Below, piece after piece: positions 35,781-42,977 of a stretch of 64,000 nucleotides of DNA. The stretch lies in contig OW121847.1 of assembly GCA_933228895.1 (NCBI GenBank), positions 79,339,656 through 79,403,655 of the forward strand, written 5' to 3'. This stretch comes from Platycnemis pennipes (taxonomy: Eukaryota; Arthropoda; Insecta; Odonata; Platycnemididae). A program made the translations under genes and the position numbers. Position 1 is the first letter of the stretch, and every line of letters begins with the position of its first letter. Under the pieces are notes generated by a model. That model saw only the letters and a list, made by a program, of their open reading frames with translations, ran no database searches and was not told the origin of the DNA.

Positions 35781-36820
35781 TCGAGAGTGTGTACAATGAT
35801 CCTGAAAATTCTGCAGGTTTTTCGTCCGTTGACAAATTACACCGAGAGACTGGGATTTCGAGAAATACAATACGCGAGTGGTTAAATTCTCAAGATGCAT
35901 ACACACGTCACAGACCGATGAGGAGAAAATTCCCTCGAAATCGTTACAGCGTATCATACATTGATGAATGCTGGCAATGTGATCTGAACGATATGCGGAG
36001 TTTGAAAAAATTCAACAGAGGATATTGTTATATTTTGACGGTGATCGATTTATTTTCGAGGTATGCGTGGGCGAGAGCTTTGCGGAAAAAAAGTCCAGTG
36101 GAGGTAGTCGAGGCGTTTAATGATATATTTCGTGAAAGAAAACCGTTGAAAATTCAAAGTGATAAGGGTAGCGAATTTGTAAATAGTAAATTTAAAACTT
36201 TTCTCTCGAATCGCGGTGTAAGGTTTTACACAACAAACAATCCGGACATAAAGGCTAGTCTCGTTGAACGTTTTAATCGTACTCTAAAATCTAAAATGTA
36301 TAAGTATTTCACGAGATATTCAACGTACAATTACGTGGATATATTACCCAAATTGGTGAATAGTTATAATAATAGCGTGCATTCCAGCTTAGGTGTTAAA
36401 CCTGTCGCGGTGAATGAGAAAAATGTATTCTCCATCGCTAGTCGCTCAAGGAAACCTCTTGTTATCAAAAAGGTTAAATTTAAAGTAGGTGATTACGTCA
36501 GAATCAGTAAAGAACGACGTCCATTTGCAAAAGGATATACACCTAATTACACCAGCGAAATATTTCAAGTCGAGGGTGTGAATCAATCAAGGGAAATACC
36601 CACGTACGAGTTGAAAGATCTAAACGGTGAGGATATAAAGGGTAGTTTCTATGAGCAGGAGTTAGTGAGGGTTAACCTTTCCCCCGAGGCGGAATATAAG
36701 ATTGAGAAAATTTTGAAGCGCAGGGGGCAGGAGGGCGATTTAGAATATTTTGTAAAGTGGGAAGGATACCCAAAATCATTTAATTCTTGGATCCTCGCTT
36801 CTTCGGTGCGTGAAATATGA
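35603..36820 (+). CDS. Retroviral-type integrase with C-terminal chromodomain
   Basis: 405 residues from the first ATG. It inserts the element, making the 6-bp target duplications. A basic leader (1-50) and a helix-turn-helix-like region (about 65-100: G-I-S-R-N-T-I-R-E-W-L) precede the RNase-H-fold core with catalytic residues D127 (W-Q-C-D-L-N-D), D187 (Q-S-D-K-G-S-E-F) and E222 (L-V-E-R-F-N-R-T), spacing D-x59-D-x34-E. The last 42 residues (about 364-405) form a chromodomain (Y-K-I-E-K-I-L, Y-F-V-K-W-E-G-Y, N-S-W) that could direct insertion to marked chromatin. The start lies within the preceding gene. The next ATG in frame is too far downstream to keep the N-terminal region. The stop overlaps the next ATG. 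Confidence 0.94.
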   Translation: MGTYRGKTRRGGESIETAKEKKKKEVRTKRKRKAVKGNTEAKQSTKETEKIRGRVDYDVIESVYNDPENSAGFSSVDKLHRETGISRNTIREWLNSQDAYTRHRPMRRKFPRNRYSVSYIDECWQCDLNDMRSLKKFNRGYCYILTVIDLFSRYAWARALRKKSPVEVVEAFNDIFRERKPLKIQSDKGSEFVNSKFKTFLSNRGVRFYTTNNPDIKASLVERFNRTLKSKMYKYFTRYSTYNYVDILPKLVNSYNNSVHSSLGVKPVAVNEKNVFSIASRSRKPLVIKKVKFKVGDYVRISKERRPFAKGYTPNYTSEIFQVEGVNQSREIPTYELKDLNGEDIKGSFYEQELVRVNLSPEAEYKIEKILKRRGQEGDLEYFVKWEGYPKSFNSWILASSVREI

Positions 36821-37872
36821 ACGAGTTTTACATTACGTTACCTAGTGATAGTTCCAAAACATATTTTCCTCACAACACAATATCACATTTCCGTACGAGA
36901 TTATCACATCGTGTCGATTTGGAAAATGATGAATGGATGGTAGGTTTAGCTGAGATTTCTATTCCTCCCATAGATGGGAGTATTCTCTCGCGGGATGTTA
37001 GAGAAGAAACCGCGACTCCGGGAACTCTGGCGGAAGAAGAAGCGTTATCTTCCGGCTCACCAGCAAAAGATAATAGGACTCGAAATGAGGAGGGAGTGGT
37101 CCGGGGTGAAATTGGTGGGCCTCAGGATAAAGATATTGTTAGAGTAAAGTTGAAGGATGGTTCGTTCTTCGTCGTTCCAAATGGTAGGTACGAAAGTATA
37201 GCTTTTGCCTTCGAACCATCATTTTTTGAGATTAGCGGGGAGAAAAGGTTTGACATAGCGAATGATGTAATGATTTACGCAGACGGAATGAGAGTGAATG
37301 ATAAAAAGAGTGGTATAAATGAGAGATTATCACCAAACTCAGTGCAGATTATTACCGATGATGTTAAGTATACGTTAAAGCCAGGAACATATAATTCGTT
37401 CAAGGATTTATTCGATAAATCGATTAAAGATTTCAACGGCGAACAGCAGGCTGAAATAAAACAAGATATTCTGATATTATCAAGCATTCTTCTCCGTTTC
37501 TATCAGTGGGATTCATCTTCGTCAACACTTGCGGAGGATTTCGTAAAGAATTTCAAGAGAATTAAAGCTGAATACCGCAACTTGCGAAGTGGTAGAACGA
37601 AAAGAGAAATCTTGTCTCCTCCCAAAAACGTTTACGTTTACACGGATATAATTAAACCCCAACTGGTAGGTGATTCGCTCAGTCGATGCTTGCGTATATT
37701 AAACACTCAAGTCTTACACTGGACATTCAATCCCATCTTTTATTACCACGTCGAAAAAAACAACATCGAGAGCATAGAAATTTTGTTGACTGACAAACTC
37801 GGCGAGTCCATACCATTTCGCAGTGGGGGGCAATCTTCCATCATCGTATTGCATTTTATAAAAAAGATGTGA
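36817..37872 (+). CDS. Minor capsid (penton-type) protein candidate
   Basis: 351 residues. The opening F-Y-I-T-L-P-S-D-S-S, then F-P-H-N-T-I-S-H-F-R-T-R-L and W-M-V-G-L-A-E-I is the signature of a protein found in nearly all Polintons and assigned by structural comparison to the single-jelly-roll minor capsid class; I am fairly but not fully sure this is that protein and not the major one. Residues about 60-110 are a low-complexity Glu/Ser/Gly insertion. The C-terminal third is beta-rich, with a closing I-V-L-H-F-I segment. The ATG overlaps the integrase stop as ATGA. The next gene begins 29 bases on. Confidence 0.75.
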   Translation: MNEFYITLPSDSSKTYFPHNTISHFRTRLSHRVDLENDEWMVGLAEISIPPIDGSILSRDVREETATPGTLAEEEALSSGSPAKDNRTRNEEGVVRGEIGGPQDKDIVRVKLKDGSFFVVPNGRYESIAFAFEPSFFEISGEKRFDIANDVMIYADGMRVNDKKSGINERLSPNSVQIITDDVKYTLKPGTYNSFKDLFDKSIKDFNGEQQAEIKQDILILSSILLRFYQWDSSSSTLAEDFVKNFKRIKAEYRNLRSGRTKREILSPPKNVYVYTDIIKPQLVGDSLSRCLRILNTQVLHWTFNPIFYYHVEKNNIESIEILLTDKLGESIPFRSGGQSSIIVLHFIKKM

Positions 37873-37901
37873 TATGAGTTGGTTGATCATTGAGCGTCGA
37901 G

Positions 37902-38348
37902 ATGGCTCCGGTGACGGATCGTTATTTATCTTACTACCTAAAGCAGTCGGGTGGGGAGATTGGACCAATATATCGAGCATCGTATCGTGTGCAAAAGGGT
38001 CGGGGTATAGGAAGTTTTCTTGCTGGTTTGTGGCGTTTTGCCAGACCTCTTTTTTACAGCGGGTTGAAGACGGTTGGTAAGGAGGCAGTTAGTGCTGGGG
38101 CAGCAGCCTTGAGCGATCTGGGGACTAAACCGGTTAAGGATATATTGCGTAGTAGATTAAACGAGGCGGGGCAGAACTTGAAACGGAAAGCGGAGGAGAA
38201 GATAAAAAATATGAGTGGGGGTGGGATGAGACTGGTTAAACGCCCACGATTGAATAAAATAAAAACTAGTGTTGGGAAAAAGAAAGGGCATTCGCAGAGA
38301 AGGCGAAGAGGGAAGAAGGTCGTGCACAGAGATATTTTTTCCAACTAA
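37902..38348 (+). CDS. pVI-like minor virion protein candidate with protease site
   Basis: 148 residues from the first ATG. Residues 28-72 (G-R-G-I-G-S-F-L-A-G-L-W-R, P-L-F-Y-S-G-L-K, G-K-E-A) form an amphipathic helical region typical of a conserved Polinton virion protein compared with adenovirus protein VI, which helps disrupt membranes. After it comes M104-S-G-G-G108, which fits the adenain cleavage pattern (M/I/L)-x-G-G/x and could be cut by the protease encoded 1.3 kb downstream. The C-terminal 40 residues are very basic (R-R-R-R-G-K-K). The cleavage and membrane roles are inferred. Confidence 0.7.
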   Translation: MAPVTDRYLSYYLKQSGGEIGPIYRASYRVQKGRGIGSFLAGLWRFARPLFYSGLKTVGKEAVSAGAAALSDLGTKPVKDILRSRLNEAGQNLKRKAEEKIKNMSGGGMRLVKRPRLNKIKTSVGKKKGHSQRRRRGKKVVHRDIFSN

Positions 38349-38351
38349 GTC

Positions 38352-39638
38352 ATGGGTGAGCATATGCTGAGCTCGCTGGACTTATTCCAACCCAATCCAC
38401 CCATTCAGACTAACATTTTATCAAAGCGGCTAGTCTCCTACAAACCTATATCATCGCTGGATAATAGATCGGTGATTGAATTCCTGATCAAAGATTCTGG
38501 GGATGCTTACAAGGATTTGAATAGCATATTTCTCAAGCTGAGAGTGAAGGTTTGTAAGACGAGCATGGTAGATTATACGTCTAGCGATGGAAATCAACCA
38601 GGTGTTGTGAACAATATTCTCCACTCCCTCTTCGAACAATGCAACGTTTATTTCAATGGGACATTAGTGACCCCATCAGAAGATAATTATCATTATAGGA
38701 GCTATATTGAAAATGTGTTGAATTATGGTGGGGATGCGAGTAGAACGCATTTGAGGAATGTCGGGTGGGAAGTGGATACGGGGGAGGATATTAATAAAAC
38801 TGACGTGAGTAATGCAGGTTACGTGAAGCGAAAGACTTGGTTCGAGAATAGTGCTGAGGTTGAGCTATATGGTAAATTACATGTGGATGTGTTTAATCAG
38901 GCACAATTGCTGTTAGATCGGGTCGATATAGGAATCAGGTTGATGCTTTCAAACCCTGCGTTTAATCTGATGGGAGTGGATGGGGGAATAATAAAAATAC
39001 TAGATGCGACTCTTTACGTTCAACATTTCGACATCAACCCTTCCATATTATTGGCACACAATAAGATGCTGGAAAAAAATAATGCTAGATATCACTACAA
39101 ACGTACCGAAATGAAATCTTTCACGGTTCCTGCCGGAGGACGAACTCTCAGCATTGATAATGCGATCGTTGGTCGAATACCCAACACCATAATATTTGCT
39201 ATGGTTGATAATGACTCGTACGCTGGTAAGGTTGACAAGAATCCATTTGCTCTCTCTCACTATTCCCTGGAAAATTTTTCACTCTTTGTAAACGGTGTTC
39301 AGTTTCCTTCCGAGGGGTTGGAGTGTAATTTCTACAGTAAAAAGTATTGGGCACGAGCGTATGATACCATATTCTCAGGCAGTGGAATAAAGCATTATGA
39401 TAGAGGAAATCAAATTACGTATGACATGTTTGGACATGGATATTTCATGCTGGTGTTCGATCTCACCCCGGACGATTCAGGAAACGAAGATTATGTAAGT
39501 CTCGGAGATCGAGGTGTGGTGCGAATAGAGGCGAAATTCGAGAAAGAATTGACAAACACCGTGACGTGCTTGGTATTTGCAGAATACGATGCCTCTCTAG
39601 AAATCGATAAAAACAGGAACATCATCACAAATTATTAG
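38352..39638 (+). CDS. Major capsid protein (double jelly-roll type)
   Basis: 428 residues. The N-terminus has S-L-D-L-F-Q-P, P-P-I-Q-T-N, Y-K-P-I-S-S-L and I-E-F-L-I, matching the S-x-L-D-L-F ... Y-K-P-(I/L)-S-S-L family widely annotated in animals as F54H12.2-like transposon protein and recognised as a Polinton capsid protein. The body is beta-rich with few Lys/Arg clusters, as expected for jelly-roll barrels. It is separated by only three bases from the preceding gene and seven from the protease. Intact. Alternative: its role and that of the 351-residue protein could be exchanged, which structure prediction would settle. Confidence 0.8.
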   Translation: MGEHMLSSLDLFQPNPPIQTNILSKRLVSYKPISSLDNRSVIEFLIKDSGDAYKDLNSIFLKLRVKVCKTSMVDYTSSDGNQPGVVNNILHSLFEQCNVYFNGTLVTPSEDNYHYRSYIENVLNYGGDASRTHLRNVGWEVDTGEDINKTDVSNAGYVKRKTWFENSAEVELYGKLHVDVFNQAQLLLDRVDIGIRLMLSNPAFNLMGVDGGIIKILDATLYVQHFDINPSILLAHNKMLEKNNARYHYKRTEMKSFTVPAGGRTLSIDNAIVGRIPNTIIFAMVDNDSYAGKVDKNPFALSHYSLENFSLFVNGVQFPSEGLECNFYSKKYWARAYDTIFSGSGIKHYDRGNQITYDMFGHGYFMLVFDLTPDDSGNEDYVSLGDRGVVRIEAKFEKELTNTVTCLVFAEYDASLEIDKNRNIITNY

Positions 39639-39645
39639 TCTTGCA

Positions 39646-40161
39646 ATGGATAGTGTACGGATTGATAGGTTATTGAATCCGTTTAAAATATTCCGCGGAG
39701 TCTTCGCTTCTGATAAATTACCTCAATCTCCTAGAAATGGTGTATACGTAGTGAATTTAGATCCTTCATACTTACCCGGGTCTCATTGGGTCGCGGTATA
39801 TATTTTCAATGGAATAGGAGAGTATTTTGACTCTTACGGATTGGCCCCTTTCGTTCCGGGTATAATAAATTTTTTGAAACCTTTCGCTTACACTCACAAT
39901 AGCGTTCAGATTCAAAGTTTCCATTCTGATATTTGCGGAGAATACTGCTGTCTTTACGCAGCTAGTAAGTCGTTAGGGTACACATTACACAAATTCCTCA
40001 CACAATTCCATCACACCATCCCTCATCTCAACGACTGTCGCGCTTTGGAGCGGTTCCACCTGACCTTCAACGAGTTGAGGAGTGAAAGCAAGTGTCATCC
40101 CAAAGCACAACGGTGCTGCTCGAGAATAAATATGATGCTTCGGGTGAAGAAACGTCATTGA
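39646..40161 (+). CDS. Adenain-like cysteine protease (maturation protease)
   Basis: 171 residues. The triad is visible as H47 in G-S-H-W-V-A, D62 in Y-F-D-S-Y-G, and C97 in S-D-I-C-G-E-Y-C, with Q90 as the likely oxyanion residue. The order His-Asp-Gln-Cys and the spacing fit adenovirus proteinase and Ulp1-type clan CE enzymes. It would process capsid and core precursors such as the pVI-like protein. The gene follows the capsid gene by seven bases. Intact and of normal size. Confidence 0.92.
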   Translation: MDSVRIDRLLNPFKIFRGVFASDKLPQSPRNGVYVVNLDPSYLPGSHWVAVYIFNGIGEYFDSYGLAPFVPGIINFLKPFAYTHNSVQIQSFHSDICGEYCCLYAASKSLGYTLHKFLTQFHHTIPHLNDCRALERFHLTFNELRSESKCHPKAQRCCSRINMMLRVKKRH

Positions 40162-40179
40162 CGAGAGAGACTTTCCGAA

Positions 40180-40701
40180 ATGCAGATCGTTGCGTCAGTG
40201 TGCTTCGCCAAGGGTGGCGTCATTGAGCTGGCAGCTGTGGATGTCGACTCAAATCGTTTGTTCTGGGGGAGTTTTCAGAAGCATGGAAAGCTTATCGCTG
40301 GTGGGAAGAAACTGCGGTTACATGATCCGCTAAACTGCGAGGAGACCACCTTCGATCATGGATTCATCTCACATGTGGAGCTCCTACCCGCGCTGGAAGC
40401 CATCATTGAAGGAGCAACCTCTTTGTATGCATATAGTGAAGCCGAGTGTGAGTTCCTCTCCGACCTCACAGACCGTACCTTCATTTCCCTGAAGAAAGAA
40501 CTCCATTGTCCGGCATCTGAAAAATGCTCCTTCCCCACCTTTTCCTGTCTGAACCCATGTCATAAGTTACGTAGCAGTACGTGCGCACTCCGTGATGCGC
40601 ATTCCCTCGCTCAATGGATGCAATACAACCGCCTCAAAGCAGAAGTTGAGCCTTGCTCCAGCGACTGTTCCCCCTCCCCTCCCCCACCTAATCCCTCTTA
40701 A
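40180..40701 (+). CDS. Degenerate DnaQ/DEDD-exonuclease-like protein, copy 1
   Basis: 173 residues, with no confident family assignment. The layout follows the DnaQ fold: an opening strand V-A-S-V-C-F-A-K-G-G then V-I-E-L-A-A-V (like the D-x-E-T-T-G ... I-I-E-I-A-A strand pair), S-L-Y-A-Y-S-E-A-E-C-E-F-L in the place of the second motif, and C-A-L-R-D-A-H-S-L-A in the place of H-x-A-L-x-D-A. The first catalytic D-x-E is missing and the second aspartate is replaced, so it should not be an active exonuclease. It aligns by eye with the gene at 41471-41941 along most of its length. The tail is Pro/Ser-rich. Confidence 0.6.
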   Translation: MQIVASVCFAKGGVIELAAVDVDSNRLFWGSFQKHGKLIAGGKKLRLHDPLNCEETTFDHGFISHVELLPALEAIIEGATSLYAYSEAECEFLSDLTDRTFISLKKELHCPASEKCSFPTFSCLNPCHKLRSSTCALRDAHSLAQWMQYNRLKAEVEPCSSDCSPSPPPPNPS

Positions 40702-40733
40702 GCAAGATAATATCCTGTCGATCATCAGTTGTT

Positions 40734-41327
40734 ATGCAGTCATCATCGATGAAGGCGTCTCCGCCAGTGAAAAGGAAGAGACCTGTTGAACATCCTCCCG
40801 CCCCCTCGTCATTTTCTAACAGTAATAACTTACTGCTTCAGACTGTGTATTATCTCAATGGTGTAAAATCAAAAAGTGTTTGTGTTGGTTACGACCCCAG
40901 CAGAGACTTTGAACCAGTAGTGCAATTTAATCATACAACTAAGAAAAGTGTTATTGTTTCACATAGTGAATGGACTAATGTCATAAATTTGGAAAAATCA
41001 GTGAGTAATTATTTATATGCTGGTTTAAAAGATCAGCTCTCCTCAAATTGCTTATCCTATGCAAATTACTTTGGGAAGCGACATTTGTCTATTAAAAATA
41101 TTTTACCAAAGAGCTCATTTAACCTTAATGCCGGTGAATGGGAAGCTCTATTAAAAATCTCCAATCTGATAAATCTATTCCTCCGGAGACTTTCGGACAA
41201 TCACGATAAGGTTAGACAATTTCTCGCTAGCAGGTTATCTAACGATATCACTGAAAATGATCTGGAAAGGTTGGAATTTGATTTTATACTCATGTTGAAT
41301 GATGTGTCTTGTAATCAAAAGGTATAA
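40734..41327 (+). CDS. Unknown accessory protein with N-terminal basic motif
   Basis: 197 residues, not recognised. It begins with a short disordered segment containing K-R-K-R-P, a likely nuclear signal. Two similar segments follow: S-V-I-V-S-H-S-E-W-T-N-V near 78-89 and S-F-N-L-N-A-G-E-W-E-A-L-L near 129-141, each a strand followed by a helix. Such strand plus E-W-x-x-L units recall PC4-type single-strand DNA-binding proteins, but the likeness is faint. The C-terminus is helical and acidic. It lies between the two DnaQ-like genes and probably belongs to the same accessory block. A second ATG (codon 6) is an alternative start. Confidence 0.6.
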   Translation: MQSSSMKASPPVKRKRPVEHPPAPSSFSNSNNLLLQTVYYLNGVKSKSVCVGYDPSRDFEPVVQFNHTTKKSVIVSHSEWTNVINLEKSVSNYLYAGLKDQLSSNCLSYANYFGKRHLSIKNILPKSSFNLNAGEWEALLKISNLINLFLRRLSDNHDKVRQFLASRLSNDITENDLERLEFDFILMLNDVSCNQKV

Positions 41328-41409
41328 CTCGGTTGTACTTTGATTACGTGTGTTTGCAAAGGGTTTCTGACCTCTGGCACGAGGTAAAATTCTGCAAGTC
41401 AGAAGCTCT

Positions 41410-41468
41410 TGTAATCTCTTGAACCTCTGGCATTGGGTGTAAAAACCTTGTAAGTTTGAGAGATTACA
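41410..41468 (+). promoter_or_regulatory. Inverted repeat upstream of the second DnaQ-like gene
   Basis: TGTAATCTCT at 41410-41419 and its exact reverse complement AGAGATTACA at 41459-41468 flank the leader of the next gene, ending two bases before its ATG. The motif ACCTCTGGCA also occurs twice in this gap. This 143-base gap is the largest between plus-strand genes downstream of the polymerase and may hold a separate promoter. Confidence 0.4.
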
Positions 41469-41470
41469 CC

Positions 41471-41941
41471 ATGAGTGTCATTATCGAATTTCAAGGATTC
41501 ACCGCAACTTATGGTGAATATATAGTTAAGGAATTGGCCATCATTAATATGCATACGAGATGTTGCAATACGTGGCTTTTCAAATCGCCTGCAAGATTAC
41601 TGTACGCGAGAGACTCGTCTTGGTTGAGAAACAACTATCATGGATTGAATGAATACTCTGGGGATGTAGATTATTCGGAACTGGAGAGTATATTATTTGA
41701 ATATACAAAGGGATATCAGTTTTTATTCACAAAAGGTGCTCAAAAGGCATCCTTCTTGACCAGTCTCCTTCCCAAAGGAATATGTGTGGGTAACTTGGAA
41801 ATGTACGGCTGTCCTTCACTTAAGAAATTAGCCACAAATGAGGACTGTTTAATTAAGTCACATTCTCAAAATAATCTGCAATGTGCAAGAAAAAATTGTT
41901 ATAAGCTAGCAGATTGGTGTACACAAAATAAAATATGTTAA
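41471..41941 (+). CDS. Degenerate DnaQ/DEDD-exonuclease-like protein, copy 2
   Basis: 156 residues from the first ATG. The opening I-I-E-F-Q-G-F followed by Y-I-V-K-E-L-A-I-I matches the first two strands of a DnaQ-type nuclease, with E-x-Q where D-x-E is needed. Y-Q-F-L-F-T-K-G-A-Q-K-A-S-F-L takes the place of the second motif. The end has C-P-S-L-K-K, a Cys/His pair (C ... H) and C-A-R-K-N-C-Y-K-L-A-D-W. The same skeleton (C-P-x-x-x-K, then C-A-x-R, then L-A-x-W) is present in the 173-residue protein, so the two are diverged paralogues. Similar F-Q-G-F ... V-K-E-L-A proteins are scattered in insect genomes as I recall. Function unknown. Confidence 0.65.
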   Translation: MSVIIEFQGFTATYGEYIVKELAIINMHTRCCNTWLFKSPARLLYARDSSWLRNNYHGLNEYSGDVDYSELESILFEYTKGYQFLFTKGAQKASFLTSLLPKGICVGNLEMYGCPSLKKLATNEDCLIKSHSQNNLQCARKNCYKLADWCTQNKIC

Positions 41942-41948
41942 AAAATGA

Positions 41949-41954
41949 AATAAA
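41949..41954 (+). terminator. Polyadenylation signal for the rightward genes
   Basis: AATAAA eight bases after the last rightward stop codon. It is the expected 3' end for the rightward transcripts. Confidence 0.55.
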
Positions 41955-42056
41955 TCTGTCAAACCTATATGCTATGTGTTTTATTTACTGAACAACCCTT
42001 CCTCTTAATATTAAGAAAAGGTATTGAGAAATGATAACTAGGCGAGAAGATTTGAT

Positions 42057-42068
42057 TTTATTTTTATT
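42057..42068 (-). terminator. Polyadenylation signals for the leftward gene
   Basis: On the minus strand AATAAA occurs twice in a row (42068-42063 and 42062-42057), the first overlapping the stop codon of the leftward gene. Together with the signal at 41949 this marks a convergent 3' junction. Confidence 0.55.
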
Positions 42069-42664
42069 TAGAACAAAGTATATTCAGTTGGTACAACATT
42101 CAGTATAAAAGTATACGTTTCCAAATGCTTCCCTCGTTGATCGTAAACATTACAATAGTTGATTCGTGACTTTTCTCCAGTTGTGAATGTCACAGGTGGG
42201 GCGAAATCAAATTGGACACCATCCGTTGACGTTCTCCCGCCTTTTGAAATGAACTCGGATCCTCCCATTGAATAAGCAATCTTCTTCATCTTCTTTATAT
42301 CGTAGACATGGCACGTGATGGATGGATCTTGTCTCTTGGCCTTCTCCAGCTTATCCCCCTCGAGTTTCAGCTGCTTGATCGTGGAAACGTTGAAACGTTC
42401 CACTTCATCTGTTTCAGGATTCTCAAACCCCGAAAATATTACATTTTTTCCCACGATATTTATGGATTTGTTCATATGTTTGAACACTGTGAAGCATCTG
42501 TCCTCAAATTCTATACTGAGATTAAGATCGTTCTCTTCGTTGTTGCCCAGTAGTGGTAATGGGAGGAGCACTTCATATATGTTGTTCACATTATCCTTGA
42601 ATTTGCGAACGAGGAGTTGATGCTTCCCACCAAGCTCAGCTTTCACGGAGAGTAAGGGAGACAT
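42068..42664 (-). CDS. Unknown protein read from the right TIR promoter
   Basis: 198 residues, not recognised. It is the only gene on the minus strand of the element. Its ATG lies 53 bases downstream of the TATA box in the right TIR, giving a very short leader. The sequence looks beta-rich, with Lys-rich helices in the middle (about 90-125), G-K-N-V-I-F-S-G-F near 71-79 and a closing T-Y-T-F-I-L-N-V segment. A structural or regulatory role specific to this Polinton lineage is possible. Its isolated position and own promoter suggest early or separate expression (inference). Confidence 0.65.
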   Translation of the reverse strand: MSPLLSVKAELGGKHQLLVRKFKDNVNNIYEVLLPLPLLGNNEENDLNLSIEFEDRCFTVFKHMNKSINIVGKNVIFSGFENPETDEVERFNVSTIKQLKLEGDKLEKAKRQDPSITCHVYDIKKMKKIAYSMGGSEFISKGGRTSTDGVQFDFAPPVTFTTGEKSRINYCNVYDQRGKHLETYTFILNVVPTEYTLF

Positions 42665-42698
42665 CCTTACGTGTCGAATATCTGTCAGCGATTATATG

Positions 42699-42971
42699 TC
42701 GCTTCGATTTAACGCGCTTTTATACTGTCTGAGAAGATGGGAGGTAAAGAAACGATGGCAATGTTGCAAGCAAGGGTGGTACACGTCTCCTCAACACGTG
42801 TGCGAAAAGTGAAAGTGGGTCGGGTGTCTCCGAGTCGCGGGCACGAAATGTGAACGTGGGGCAGACGTCTCCGTGCGCGAAAAGGGAAAGTGGGTTGGAC
42901 GTATCCGGAAGTGAAAGGCAATTGTAATTTCAAGGGTGACCTTGTCCCAGAATGAACAAATTGACCCTACT
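42699..42971 (-). repeat. Polinton right terminal inverted repeat (273 bp)
   Basis: Exact reverse complement of 28379-28651, ending ...GACCCTACT. Contains the mirror copies of the three 41-bp repeats. Confidence 0.97.
42717..42724 (-). promoter_or_regulatory. Inward-facing TATA box at the right TIR inner edge
   Basis: TATAAAAG on the minus strand, the mirror of the left copy. It lies at a distance from the leftward ATG that leaves about 25-30 bases of leader. Confidence 0.7.
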
Positions 42972-42977
42972 TACTGA
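42972..42977 (+). repeat. Polinton target-site duplication, right copy
   Basis: TACTGA directly after the terminal ...CCCTACT, identical to 28373-28378. Confidence 0.93.

Larger units (their letters stand above)
28379..42971 (+). mobile_element. Complete Polinton/Maverick DNA transposon (virus-like), 14.6 kb
   Basis: The element is bounded by identical 273-bp inverted repeats starting AGTAGGG and by the 6-bp duplication TACTGA. It encodes every Polinton hallmark with no stop or frameshift seen: protein-primed DNA polymerase B, packaging ATPase, retroviral-type integrase, adenain-like protease and two capsid candidates. Twelve frames run left to right and one runs leftward from the right end. 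Polintons self-replicate by protein-primed synthesis and integrate through the integrase. The presence of capsid, ATPase and protease genes relates them to adintoviruses, and virion formation has been proposed. The element interrupts an older LINE. Perfect TIR identity and open frames point to a recent insertion. Strand is given by the polymerase. Confidence 0.97.
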
